This document shows positions 45,423-57,585 of a DNA stretch of 64,000 nt, piece by piece. The notes under the pieces were generated by a model. The model saw only the letters and a list, made by a program, of their open reading frames with translations, searched no databases and was not told the origin of the DNA. The translations under genes and the position numbers were made by a program. The first letter of the stretch is position 1. The number at the start of each line of letters is the position of its first letter. Source of the DNA: Gigaspora margarita (taxonomy: Eukaryota; Glomeromycota; Glomeromycetes; Diversisporales; Gigasporaceae); contig WTPW01000412.1 of assembly GCA_009809945.1 (NCBI GenBank), positions 347,134-411,133 of the forward strand, in the 5' to 3' direction.

Positions 45423-46347
45423 AATTTAGCAACAACTTTTTCCAATGATCACTTGGACCAAATTTTTAATAGAAGAAAACAAAAAGTTTTTTGCTGAAGC
45501 ATTGTTAGTATTACAGGACCTACAGTTTTTACAAAGGTCAATCTTACTCTGGAGAACTCCTTTGATATATTCGGCATGCAAGCTAGAAGCGTTTTAGTAC
45601 AAGATAACTAGCAAATGATGGAGCTCTTGTACAGAAAATTTTGGTGTAGTTATCATTTCCACTCTGTCAACGAAGTAACCTGTGATAAAATAAAAGGGAA
45701 CAACAAAGAAATGAGTTTTCTGACCACACTCTTCTATAAATTTTTTACAAGTGATTCCTCTCTTTCACTTTTCTCACTTTCTTGCTGATTTTTCAAAATT
45801 TTCGATAAAAGTGATGATTTGGTTTACCCTTTTCAAAGATTAGCATTGTTTACTTTTCCAAATTCAGACAGACCCAGTAGAATGCAATCACGTGATGTGT
45901 TTGTTTATGGATACAGTATCAGTGCTACTCCATACGATATTGCTCCAGTCGATAGTTAAGGGATATCTGAGATTGGACATTTGGTTGGAAGAAGATATAA
46001 ATTAAGGCGTAGCTTTAAAATAGAGATATATAATAGTTGCATTTGTTATATAATTTTTATTAAGCCTGACACAGATTATAATAGTGTATTCTTTTTCCAT
46101 TTTTATTTTGTTTTGTTCCTTTTGTTAGATTATCCTTGTGTTTATACCATGTAGTTTTTTTTTTTTTTTTTTCCTTCTATTTTTCATTTTGTTTGTTTTT
46201 CTTTTTTCTTTTTTTATTTCTCATTTTCTTGGCTTTTGTTTTTTTTTCTTTTTCTTTACCCCTTTCCTTATTTTGTCCTTATTAAATTCCTTGTTAATTA
46301 AAGGAATACGAAGGAGAGAAGAAGCCATTTTGGTGTGGCACTTAGAC
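45423..46347 (+). mobile_element. retroposon family of 21049-22138, degraded copy 3
   Basis: Shared marks in order: ACTTTTTCCAATGATCACTT, AGGTCAATCTTACTC, AACTCCTTTGATATATTCGG, CATGCAAGC, TTTACCCTTTTCAAAGAT, then a T-rich 3' third (46090-46290). No open frame is shared with the other copies. Confidence 0.6.
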
Positions 46348-46439
46348 TAGTTTAACATAGCCTTATACTTGCCGCCTAAATTCAAATCTATAAATTCCAA
46401 TTCCAAATTCCAAATCCCACTATCAAAATCCCAAAATCA

Positions 46440-46586
46440 AATTAAGTACAAATCCCAAATTAGGTACAAATCCCAAATTAGGTACAAATCCCAAATTAGG
46501 TACAAATCCCAAATTAGGTACAAATCCCAAATTAGATACAAATCCCAAATTAGATACAAATCCCAAATTAGATACAAATCCCAAAT
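46440..46586. repeat. 18-bp minisatellite, about 8 units
   Basis: The unit TACAAATCCCAAATTAGG repeats head to tail, the last units with TTAGA instead of TTAGG. It is open in one frame as repeated YKSQIR, but the frame starts with TTG and has no gene context. It belongs to the subterminal AATCCCAAAT repeats of the 46357-50222 element. Confidence 0.9.
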
Positions 46587-47878
46587 TAATACTAAAAATA
46601 AATTTAATATAACAGATAATAACTAATAATAATAATTTTTAATTGTTAATGAACTTAAATTTTATATGCAATAACTTTTGAAATAATTTCTTGTATTCTA
46701 AATATTATTCTTGGTATCAGTGTCCTTCTTTATTTTTTTTGAATTCATTTAAGTAAAATTTAATTTTTTTTGGAACTTAATATGTATAAAAAAAAAAAAC
46801 TTAAATACAATAAATTTGAGTGATTATATATAGATACCCAAAGGTACATATACCCACATCATGTGACCTATAGATCGCCACTAAAATTCAAGATCAGGTG
46901 TAACATTACACAATTAGGAAAATTCAAAACAAACCTTCGTTTTGACAAAAATCGCTCATTTCGCAAAAAATTGCATACTAAACCACCTTCTGTGCATTAA
47001 TAAAAAGTTTTTCTTAAGCGATTTTACTACATAATAGCTTAAGCCCTAACTCTAACATAGTTCTTACCCTAACCCTAACCTGATATAAACAATGTCAGTA
47101 TTACTTAATATCATATGATCAAAATAATGGGTACAAAATTTAAATGTACTCTATTGGTATTTCTACATTAATTCTAAATTTGATATTTAAAAATATATTA
47201 TTGCAAATAGCAATTTTGCTTTTATATTTATTCTTATTATATTAATTATTGCAAAATAATTATTGAAAAGACAACTACTTCTGCAAAACAATTTTACTTT
47301 TACATTTATAGTAATTTATTACCTATTTGTAATACTAATTGTACTTGTAAAACTTACTTATATACTTATAACTTTTGAAAGAATATTATTAAGCCTTAAA
47401 AAAAATTTTTATAAATTAACTTGAAACTAATTAAAAGTTTATTAAAGATGAGTTTGTTTTGTCACAACTTAATTAAAAATTTTCTTCTTATACAATTTAT
47501 TTAATCTTTAGTNAATAATTGTAAAANATAACTATAAAGTAAATTAAAAAATNTATNTATTAAATTTGTTTCAAATTACATATTNTATTTTATAATTCTA
47601 AAAGCCAACATAGTTTAAAATTAATGCAGANCATACTAGCAAATTTAATTGTTAATATTTCAAAATTTGCAAGCTTGATATGTTTTGATCCAATAATATT
47701 TAGTAGTTCTAATAGTATATAAAAATATAATTCTCTCATATAATAAAATAAAGAGTTTACTATATTGATTAAAAGATTTGCTATCAAGAAATTTAGTAAA
47801 CTTTCAAATACATTACAAAATAAAAATAAAAATTTATGTAATTTAGTTATTTTAAAAATTACTGTATTAATATAGATT

Positions 47879-49152
47879 TTTTTTTTTTTAATATTAAGGT
47901 GACCATTTAGGTACCCTGGCACTTTATTGGTACAAATGGGTTGGCCCGGTCATAACGACTATGCCACATATTACATTTGTATAACGAGAGTACAACCAGC
48001 CACTTACACTTTTGGTGTCATTTCACACTAGCTGCTATATCTACAACCCAACTATGGGATTGCCTGTTTAAACCCTCTGGCTTCTATCCATGTTCTATGT
48101 TCCTTCCAACATACCCCTTTTGGGAGCTAATTTACCGTGAGAAGTACTCTGAGGCTTTAGCCAAACCCCTTACAGAGGGCATTTGCCCCTGTAGTAAACC
48201 TGGTAGAGCGGTACCTATCCCACTTTAGGTATTCACCTACACTTCAGTAATATCTGCTACAGCTTTTTTGTATACTTGCAGTCAGGGCTAACCATTAAAC
48301 CGCTACCGTTACCTACTTCTGCCCTTGCGAAGTTCACCTTACCCCAGTACACCCATCCCTATACTTGCTGGCAAAACACGGACAAATCCCAAATTCAAAA
48401 AAAATAATTGCTATTTGTAAAAGATTTAATCAAAAAGTAGATTTAAAATTTTGCAAATATATTATCTTTAACAATAAGAATATCTACTATTTGTTTAAAC
48501 AAAGATTATTAATAAAGTTTTTGAGAAATTAATTTGGGATGTATTTGGGATTTGGGCACGGACAAATCCCAAACTATAGTAATTTGGGATTTTGCCAACA
48601 TGTATATCTGTCCCATCCTTTTCAAGATATTACTAGTATTCTGAACTATTAATTCAGTTGGCCCGGAAGGATCAGTCAGCCCAGCGTTAGGATGCCTTAG
48701 GTCTCCCTTTCCTTGGTCCATGCTTCCGTAACGCATGTTCTTTTCCTCCGGTGCAACTCCGGCAGCCAGGTTGGTGGACCCCCTCTTGCTATAGAGGCTC
48801 TTGCCCATCTGGTCTTTCCAGCTTTTCTCTATCCGATTCCGTTCTTTATGCACCATCGAAAGCTTGGTTACTTCTCCGCTCAGGTCTTGCCAAGCATGTT
48901 CCGTCCCTGCAATGTCCCCAAGATTTTTACGCCATATTGGTCATGTCGTACATGATTACCTCCATAGCTCCCAAGTTAATTGGTGTGACCCAGACTACAG
49001 GTCCTATGACCCAACTTTGTATTGCAGATAAACAGTACAGTAACACAGATATGATTTTCTGAAAATGTCTCTAGTGGGATTCGAACTCATGTACCTTTGT
49101 TACGAATTGCTTGGGGGGTGACAACCATCCAACTACGCTATGTCGCCACACC
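47879..49152 (-). mobile_element. tRNA-headed retroposon with perfect 17-bp TSD
   Basis: CTGTATTAATATAGATT occurs at 47862-47878 and again at 49153-49169. On the minus strand the 5' end has A-box TAGCGTAGTTGG (49129-49140) and B-box GAGTTCGAATCCCAC (49074-49088). The 3' end has an A tail (T run about 47879-47889). After removal of the MITE at 48358-48606 the unit is about 1.0 kb, long for a SINE, and less AT-rich than its surroundings. No reverse transcriptase or other protein is recognised in it. Confidence 0.8.
48358..48606. mobile_element. MITE nested in the retroposon
   Basis: ATACTTGCTGGCAAAA at the left pairs with the inverse of TTTTGCCAACATGTAT at the right; inside, CGGACAAATCCCAAA and ATTTGGGATT link it to the larger 46357-50222 element. 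Probably a small derivative of that family inserted near a TA site. Confidence 0.55.
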
Positions 49153-49461
49153 CTGTATTAATATAGATTCAATTGCATCTGTTTTAATAATCTAATAATT
49201 ACTTAATTAAATTAATATTAAAATATAAAATAGATTATGCAAGATGTTAAATAAACTACAAATAACTCTGAAAATTATAAACCTGTTCATAATGAACACT
49301 ATAACATATACACTATAACAAGCATACTATAACAAACCAAACACTATATGACAAGCTCTTTTTTTTTTGCAATTTTACTACAAGTTGGTAAATTATATGT
49401 ATAATAGTATAAAGTGAAACTTTGAAACCTTTGAAACTTAAGTATTCTATGTACATATGTT

Positions 49462-49977
49462 GTATATGCTATATTTTCCTGAAAATAGGCTACCTTTTTT
49501 GGGCAAAAAGTTACACAAAAAATTGGGGGTAGTTTATTTTCAGGTAAAATCGATTTTTGGCCGATCGCAGAAAGTTGTTACATAGTAAAGTCCAAATTTT
49601 ACTATATAAATTGATTAATATTGCTTAAGTAAACTTATTTAAAAGATCAAAATACACTTACTCTAAAATTTTTGGCAATATTGGAGAACTTTTTATTATT
49701 TAACTTTTAATTTTTACGTTCGTCGAATATATTTTTTTAAAAAATTTTAATTTTTTTGCCGAACGTAAAATCAAAAGTCAAATAATAAAAAGTTCTTTAA
49801 TCTTGTCGAAAATTTTAGAGTACATGTATATTGATCTTCTAAATAAGTTTACTTAAGCAACTTTAATCGATTTACATAGAAAAAGTTGGACTTTACTATG
49901 TAGTGACTATTGTCAATCGTGCGGTAGCTTATTTTCAGATTAAAGATGTTTTGGAGTTTTTTGACCAAAAGAGGAGG
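49462..49977. mobile_element. TIR element, family GAAAATAAGCTACC, copy 3 (foldback)
   Basis: CCTGAAAATAGGCTACCTTT at the left and GGTAGCTTATTTTCAG at the right are inverse. The inner arms (CATAGTAAAGTCCAAATTTT and ACTTTACTATGTAG) and the central word GCTTAAGTAAACTTATTT match copy 2 closely. Confidence 0.55.
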
Positions 49978-50222
49978 AAAATATGGTATGTTGTATATGC
50001 ATTGCTACTAGATTATTAATTACATATTTTGGAATTTGAATAATTTTAGGATTTGGAATAAATTTGGGATTTGAAAGATTTTGGGATTTGGGATATATAT
50101 AAAAGGTAAATACTATTTGGGCATTTGGCACTTTTGATATTAAAATCCCAAATAGGTTTTAACTATTTGGGATTTGGGATTTTATCCTGGGCCACTAATT
50201 TGGGCAGCAAGTATACATAGCC

Positions 50223-51755
50223 TCTAGTTTTTAGATTGGTTTTCAAATTAGTGCGGCAGGTTGCACTTTGGTACCATTAAGGCAGCCGGGTGATGTCAAG
50301 TTTGCAAATTAGGAGTAAACAAGTGAATTAATATAGCAATATACTTAGTATCTTAATAAAATACTGGCAAACCACCTAAGTGAAAAAAAAAATATTAAAA
50401 TTTAAAAAATTAGTCAAATGTAAAAATTTAAAATTTTACTTAATTATTTCAAAAACTGTAGCATAAAATTTTTAAACTTTTTTTTATTTAAAAGATATAG
50501 ATTTAAAGAATTTATAATTTAATTTTTAGCTTAATATCTTAGATATTTAGCTTTGTATAAATTTTTAAAAAGTGTTCATAATAATATGGTAGGCCACTGT
50601 ATTTGATAAATGTTTAGAATTTTACAAAATTTTTATTGAAGATATTTTACACTATTCTAATCAAATTAATCTACTTTTTTTATTTTAATTCTACTGCTTT
50701 CTACAATTAAAACAAAAAAATAATAGTCAAATTTGGTTAGATGAGTGTTAAAATATCTTTAATCAAAGTTAAAATCAATTTTTGTCATAGCTTATATTTG
50801 ATAGATATTTTAGAATTTTACAAACTTTGATTGAAGATATTTTGATTGGGGTTCCAAATCAGTTGATTCCGTTTTGCATACTCTTTTTGTTAAAATTTTT
50901 AAACTTCTGGCTTTTTTAAATTTCTTGTTATTAATAATAAAACTTTCAAATAAATAATAATTTTATATAAATATATTTTACAAAACTCTTCCTGTAGATT
51001 CCTATTACCAAAACAAGAACAGAAAGAAAAAACTTCTTCACAATAATAATTTCAAATTTTATTAAGTAAATTAATGTTTAACTCTTAATTAAACTTGTCA
51101 AGCACTCAAATATTAATCTAAAAGAGGCACAATATTTGGAATAAATGTCAAAAATAGCTGCCCAAAAGCAATAACTAAAAAATTAATGAAAAAACAGTTT
51201 CTTTGCTATATAGCAACAATAGTTCTAAAGACCAACTAGTAAAAGATAGCATAAAAGTAAAGCCCATTCCTGCTTTACCTAAAACAACAAAAGCTCTAAT
51301 AATAAACCTCCTCTAAAACAAATTCTACTAACAACAAACATGGCATTAAGTAGTTATTTTTTCTTTATTTTACTCTCATAAACAAATCTAGCCAAAAGAA
51401 ACTCTACTCAGTGAAAAGCCCACAATTCTAAAGTGAAACATACCAAAAAATTCATTGAAATTATTATAAACATCTGGTCAAAACTTATCTTTAATATCAT
51501 CTTCTTTGTTCCTATCCTGCCTAAGTATACTAAAAATATTTTGTTTTATACCAATATTACAAAATTAAGAGTCAGTTAAAGCAGAGTGAAATTTAGGTAG
51601 AGTTAGGGTTACTTTTTTAATGCAATTAGAAGGATTTATATATATCAATATCAAGAAATCAATTTTTGCAGTATATAGATTATATATTGAGTTAACTCTA
51701 TTTTAACTGATCCCAAAATTAGAAAAAGTTGCGAATTTGGTCAAGTTTCCATCTT
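50223..51755. other. AT-rich spacer, no gene seen
   Basis: The only structure noticed is an inner repeat of TAGCTTATATTTGATA and TTTGATTGAAGATATTTTG words around 50600-50840. Confidence 0.45.
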
Positions 51756-51757
51756 TA

Positions 51758-52363
51758 TCCCTTAAACTATCTAGTTTAAACAGACAAATTTGCCTGCTTA
51801 AATTTTATAAATTCATATCTGATCTATTTTTTTACAAAATAAAATATTTTATAATTTTTTTTGTTTAATATTTATAAAAAATTTGAGACTGCTTATAAAA
51901 AAAAATTTTATATTTTTTTAAAAAAATTTTAACTTTAAAAATTTTTTTCTTTTTTTTTTAGATTTGCTTAATAAAATTTAAGATTTAACCCCTATTACCT
52001 TAATTAAAGTTGTAGACAATTTAAAATTAAATTATTTTTATTATTAAAACTTTTATAATTTATTAAGCAAAATTTAAACTTTACTTAGTAGTAATTAAAA
52101 AATTTCTTTTCAGAAACATATAAAAGTTTAAGTAACTTATTAAATTTAATTAAAATTAAAAAATAAATTTTATTAAAAATGTAATACTTTATCAAAATTA
52201 AAGATAGAATAATAAAATTTAAATATATTATTTATAAAAGGAATATCTTTAATTTTATTTAATAAATAGAGGGGTCAAGCTTAAATAAATTTTAAGAAAA
52301 CTTAAAAAAACTTTTTAAAAATTATTTAAGTGGGCAAATTTGCCTACTAGATAGTTTAAGGGA
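51758..52363. mobile_element. 606-bp MITE flanked by TA
   Basis: TCCCTTAAACTATCTAGT plus CAAATTTGCCTGCTTA at the left and the inverse of AAGTGGGCAAATTTGCC plus ACTAGATAGTTTAAGGGA at the right form a TIR of about 40 bases. TA lies directly outside each end (51756-51757, 52364-52365), as for Tc1/mariner-type insertions. The interior is AT-rich foldback. A lone related end lies at 61437-61482. Confidence 0.7.
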
Positions 52364-52566
52364 TAGTTGTGCAAGCACAATGAAACAGACTAGTTAGCAA
52401 TCAATCAGTTAATCAATTAATTAATGTTATATTGTAACTAATTAATTAATCAATTAATTGTTAAATTCTAGTTGATTATTGCTGTTTGCAAAATATGTGA
52501 ATTTGCAAAAAAAAGAAACCAATGATTCTGATTCTGATTTCTGATTTCTTTAGCATTACTTCTGAT

Positions 52567-53852
52567 TAGTGATAATAAATAACTAGGTCACTTGTTCAAA
52601 TTACTAATGATCTAAAATAGCCTTAAAATAACTAGTCATTATAGTCATTTAAATTTTGGATCATTTGCAAATGATCTATGACCAAATGGCACATGTCATT
52701 TTGAGATATCCTGGATCATTTGGGTCATTATGCATAATTGATTAATTATATAACACAAAATATAACTTAAATTACCTCATACAACATAATTGACAAGTTA
52801 AGTTAAATCAATAAAGGTTATATATGCAAGGCTTATTTATAATATTGTAATTATTTTGTAGTAAAAAATAGTTAAAAAAAAAAAGAATGATAAATAGTTA
52901 TATTTGTCAACAAAAATAATAAATATGTTTCTAAAGTTGTTGAATTTTGTAAAGTGTGCAGAAATCAGGCACCTTGCAATAATTATTTAATAAAGTTTTA
53001 CAAAACCTACCTATACAATTTAAACTTTTTTTATTTATGTGTGATGAATAAAGCTACTAAAAAACCTTTTATGAAAACTTGATAAATAAAAAAATATTTA
53101 AAATAAAAAAAAATAAATAATAATTTTGAAAATTCACCTCTAAAAATAGCATAAGGGTTTTTGAAATAACACTCATATGCATTTTGAAATAATGTGCACC
53201 CCCTATACATTAATTTATTAAATAATTTGACTTAATATACAGTTCAAAAAATTAACCTATATTCAAAATAATGCCCATGGGTGTACTTGAAATAGTGTGC
53301 AGGCATTCAAAATAGCACACAGATGCCCACTATTTCAAGAATTTACAGTAGCTGTAATCAAGAATGTTTAAGTTGTGTAGCATGTATTTTACATATTGTG
53401 CATAAAATTATACCATGCAATTTTGTGTGAAACATGTGACAGAAATTCATTTTAATAAAATTTCTTATTAAATTATTTATCTTGCAAAGTATCATAATTA
53501 TAAAAAAATTGGTTTTTTAGTACTTAATTTTGATTGGCTAAAAGTACAGTAGATTATAATGTCAAATGACATTCTAAGTTATTTAAAAGGACCCCAGATA
53601 ATACTAATAGAAGTACAATTTGAATTAATAGACATTTTTTGGCCCAAACTTTTTTTTAATTCTGGCCAAAATAAAAATTAAATTTTAATTTGACCAGAAT
53701 TTAATAAAAACATGTCAGGTTTTAGTAATTGTACCTTTTTTAGAATTATCTGGGGTCCTCATTTAAAGTCCTGAAATGACTAATGGCTAGTCACTATTCA
53801 TTTGAGTAGTATTTGAGTCACATAGATCATTTCAGGTCATTTACCATCACTG
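52567..53852. mobile_element. hAT-like non-autonomous element, perfect 8-bp TSD
   Basis: CTTCTGAT flanks both sides (52559-52566, 53853-53860). Ends TAGTGATAATAAATAA and (inverse) CAGTGATGGTAAATGA are hAT-type. Internal words include GTGACCTAG, AATGATCTA and ATGACC. No transposase frame. It contains another TIR unit (53588-53759). Copy A of the duplicated segment has no such insertion near the matching GATACAAC. Confidence 0.75.
53588..53759. mobile_element. 172-bp MITE nested in the hAT-like element
   Basis: AGGACCCCAGATAAT and ATTATCTGGGGTCCT are perfect inverted repeats, followed inward by AAGTACAATT / AATTGTACC. The centre (TTAATTCTGGCC / GACCAGAATTTAA) continues the palindrome. Confidence 0.7.
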
Positions 53853-55292
53853 CTTCTGATGATACAACTAATATTTATATAAAGACTTACGTATATACAT
53901 ATATATTTATATAGTATACATATACTTTTTTTTTAAAAAAAAAAACTTTTCTAATGATCAAAATTATATCCCGGAACATGTTTTGGATGCACAAAGTATC
54001 TTTTTTGTGCAACTTTAACATCTAAAACTTATTGAAATGTCATGATTTTTTTCAGTAATAAACAAATTAATTTGCTAGAATCATGTATTAATTCTTATAT
54101 TATACAACTCCTAAATTTCTTTTCGCTCATGCAGTAGTAAAATTTATCGGCCTAAAAAAGCAACAATACTCAAATTCTTTGCAAAATGATGAACGCGCAA
54201 ATAATATTCTTACAAAAGTTAAGTTACAGAATAATGAACCTACAATTCTACGGCATTTCTACAAAAATATTCAGTCAAATATATTATAAAATGATGAATA
54301 TGCAATTTACAGTCTAAAAAAATGGTAAAATCAGAATCAGAAATCATCGATTGTTTTGATCAGCAAATTTCACATATTTTTGCAAACCGCAATCATTGCA
54401 ACTAATTCACTAATTAATATTGGAAGAACCACCGAAAAATGATAAAGAATTCTTAATGTTTCAATCGATTAGTTCAATCGATTAATTGATTGATTAGTTG
54501 TCAACTAATCAACTAATCGATTTTTCAAATTTCGATTTGTAACACTAAATATGTACTAAGCAAATTATTAAAAAAAAAACTGACGAACTAAGTTTTTAAA
54601 AATTGATTTGTGCCGCGTAGCTAAGGAACTCACTCTTCCAATTTTTCTTTGCAAAATTAAGGATTGGAACCGTTTAACCGTTTAAAAATTTTCTATAGTT
54701 CCGGGCAGAATTATGTTGGTCGTGGACCGGAGTTATTTTAATGCCGGCCAAATTAAATAGTTAAACGGTTAAACGATTAAACGATTAAGAAAATTTTTAG
54801 GCGGTTCCAAACCCTATGCAAAATGCGGCCAAAAAAAAATATAATAAAAGTGAATTTGTATGTATTCTGTCCAAATCATTTAATCTGGACCAATGAACAA
54901 TAAGTTATGCGAGATTTCTACTAATTTCGCCACCATTTACCTTATAATATGAAATGCTATTCAATAGATTTCGCACAATTTCTCTGATATAATAGTCAAT
55001 TAAAAATTGAAAAAATATAAGCTTTTTTTTTTTGACCAAGTTTTATGATCTTAATTTTTTTAAATTGTTATAATATATGTTTTATAATAATGCTACTATA
55101 TTTTATAATACATCTACTCACATGGTACAAAAATAATACATGTATTAGCTAGTTTCGAATATAAAAATGAACAAAATTTGACATTATAAACAACGAAACG
55201 CATAAATAAAATTCCGAATTACTTATATTATAATATTAGATAAATGTAATTATTAAAAAATAAGCAAGGGTAATAACGAACCAAAAAAGTTT

Positions 55293-57366
55293 TTATTCAT
55301 TCCTTCTATCAACATCAACAGCTACATCATGATTCACATTATTTATTTCTGTCGTTTCATTTATTTCGATAGGGTTTTTTATTTCCGCAGTACTTTTTCT
55401 CCCACGAATCCTATATACAACAGGCACAAGCCAAATAGGTAATAATCCTTCGCCACCTGATCCAACTTTAAAATTACCCAAAGGTTCTTTATCTGATTTA
55501 TCATATGTTATATGTCCAAATGATACTGTTTCTATTAGCCACGCAGTAGTATTAATAACCATGTAAGAAACGATCCCAGCGATTAAACCATAAGCGACAT
55601 TATATGTTAATGGCATAATTATAAGAGTTCTATAAATAAAATTTATAATTAAACTTTGAATGTTGCATAAAAAAATATACAGCAAAACGGATACTTACAA
55701 GAAACTAGGCACTGCATCGCCAAGATATTTCCAATTAATATCTTTAATACTTTTTGCCATCATAGAACCAATAACTATTAAGGCAGGACCAGAAGCCCAT
55801 GGAGGTATGCTAACAAAAATAGGTGCAAAAAATAACGAGATAAAAAAGAAGAATGATACAGTAAGCGAAGTAATTCCTGTTCGACCACCTTCAGTAATTC
55901 CAGAACCTGATTCGAAATATGTAGCGACAGAAGATGTGCCAAAAATAGCACTGATCGAAATTGAAGATGCATTACATATAAATGCAGCATTAGACCCTTC
56001 AAAATCACCAGTTTCGTCTAAAAAATCGCCTAATCTTGCCATTGAGTAAAGAACGCCAGTTGTATCCAGCATATCAATATATAAGAATGTTATTATGGCT
56101 AGCCAAACATCTGAGCTTCCAAGGTTAAAATGCATCGCACCTAGAGTCCTGACACAATGAGATATGTTTATAAGTACGTATAAATAGGCAGAAATATCAT
56201 ATACTGTAAATTATCCTTACTTTTCCATGGTATGAAAACCAACGACACTTTTAAAGAAATTAAATCGAGCATTACCCTCATCTCTGTGAAGAATATCCGA
56301 TATTTTATATCAGTATTCGTTACAGTATTGTAATTTTACAAAAAGGAAACAATCAAATATCATTTTGAGATTTACGTGTAAGGAAAATAGGTAACTTCAC
56401 TGTTTCTAAACCAACTTATAATACTGATGAAAACAATTCCTATAAATATGCTTCCTTTTACTCTGAAAAGTAATAGGATCACAATGATCAAGAAACCTAA
56501 AATCCCCAACCAAGTAGTCGGACTTTCCATATGGTGACTAGTACAAATGCCAGTAGTTTTATTATAATATTGATCAGGACAACCACCAAGTGTAACTAAT
56601 GTGGAAGGATCATGGCTTATTAAGGCAATACCAGCACTTCTCTGTAATCCAATAAAAGTGAGAAGAAAACCGACACCAGCACCAGATGCAATTTTTATAG
56701 ACATGGGGATAAGCTTTGCAAACAATTGACAAATACCAAATGCTGAAAAAAAGGTAAAGAGAAGCCCTTCTATGAATACTGCGGCAATAGCAGTTTCATA
56801 TGCAATTTTACCCGAACCATGAAAGCCAACTACAGTATAAGCGAAGTAGGCATTCATGCCCATTCTTGAAGAATTAAGTAGTTATAATTATTGAATAATG
56901 ATTTAAAATTTGCATACAGTAAAACTTGAATTTACCCTGGAGCAAGAGCTAACGGTAGGTTTGTAAAGATCCCCATAATAGTGGTCGCTATGCACGAAAC
57001 AGCTGCCGTCGCAGTAACTAAATCTCTCTGTACTATTGTTTGACATGTTAAATAATCAGGATCATTGACACATAAATCTGTAGTGCCGAAGTTGCAAACA
57101 CAGGGACCACCTTACGGATGAAATTAATCGAGAATTATTAACAATTATGTAAATATGTTATAGCTTGGTAAGAATTTTGTACCTGAATCAGCAATAATCA
57201 TTGCATTAACTGATATAACATAAGCCATAGTAATGAAGGTCGTAATTCCAGCACGAATTTCAGTGGTGAATCGAGTATTGCGAGCATTAGGAACACCACT
57301 GTTCTCAAGTTTAAAGTATCTACCAATGAAACTATTGGCTATTGTGTTATTTAATTTCTCGAACAT
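55293..57366 (-). CDS. AzgA-type adenine/guanine/hypoxanthine permease, copy B (six exons)
   Basis: Same role as copy A: purine uptake across the plasma membrane. Exons by comparison: 57366-57183, 57110-56936, 56864-56376, 56283-56221, 56148-55699 and 55629-55293, giving 565 residues with every splice site and phase conserved. About 15 residues differ from copy A, for example IATF/ITTF, CDTG/CNFG, SIKIAT/SIKIAS, QRST/QRSA, GPVL/GPAL and SFGR/SFGH, mostly conservative. All core motifs ([24 protein letters not shown]) are unchanged. The tail has [11 protein letters not shown] where copy A has the glycine run, so copy B lacks the slippery tract. The leader carries a 37-bp tandem duplication (57371-57430). 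The open frame and mild divergence suggest both copies are under constraint, which is inference. Confidence 0.93.
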
Positions 57367-57475
57367 TATATTAAATAGTTATTAAGATAAAAAATGCACC
57401 AAGTTTATTAAATAGTTATTAAGATAAAAGAACGCACAAAGTTTAACGTAAATTGGATGTGTATCTAGATCGAAT

Positions 57476-57485
57476 TATTTATATA
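57476..57485 (-). promoter_or_regulatory. TATA-like box of permease copy B
   Basis: TATATAAATA on the minus strand, identical to copy A; the extra 37-bp repeat in the leader moves it to about 110 bases from the ATG. Confidence 0.4.
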
Positions 57486-57494
57486 CCAGATACG

Positions 57495-57585
57495 GGACGT
57501 TCTCACTCAATAAACTCAACGAGAATCTGATTGGCCTATCTGATCAAACTGGTCAATCGGATTCTTCATCGAATTCAGAACGTCC
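57495..57585. promoter_or_regulatory. hairpin upstream of permease copy B
   Basis: GGACGTTCT at one end and AGAACGTCC at the other are exact inverse words, with ACGAGAATCTGATTGGCC against GGTCAATCGGATTCTTC inside. Homologous to the copy A hairpin but more symmetrical. Confidence 0.45.

Larger units (their letters stand above)
46357..50222. mobile_element. about 3.9-kb TIR element with AATCCCAAAT subterminal repeats
   Basis: ATAGCCTTATACTTGCCGCC at the left pairs with the inverse of GGCAGCAAGTATACATAGCC at the right. Both subterminal regions are full of AATCCCAAAT (left) or ATTTGGGATT (right), in opposite orientations. The inside is loaded with later insertions: a tRNA-headed retroposon (47879-49152), a MITE (48358-48606) and a foldback element (49462-49977). 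I see no transposase frame. Confidence 0.55.

Noticed and set aside
46440-46586. Possible CRISPR array
   Set aside because: The units are contiguous 18-mers without spacers, in a eukaryotic-type genome.
46369-46626. Repeat protein with YKSQIR units
   Set aside because: The frame is a read-through of an 18-bp minisatellite within a transposon-like element, starts at TTG and has no gene context.
47041-47085. Interstitial telomere repeat (CCTAACCCTAACC)
   Set aside because: Only about two clean CCCTAA units; too short to claim a telomeric origin.
48509-48856. 115-residue minus-strand frame with hydrophilic composition
   Set aside because: It crosses the border between the tRNA-headed retroposon and a nested MITE, so it is not one ancestral coding unit.
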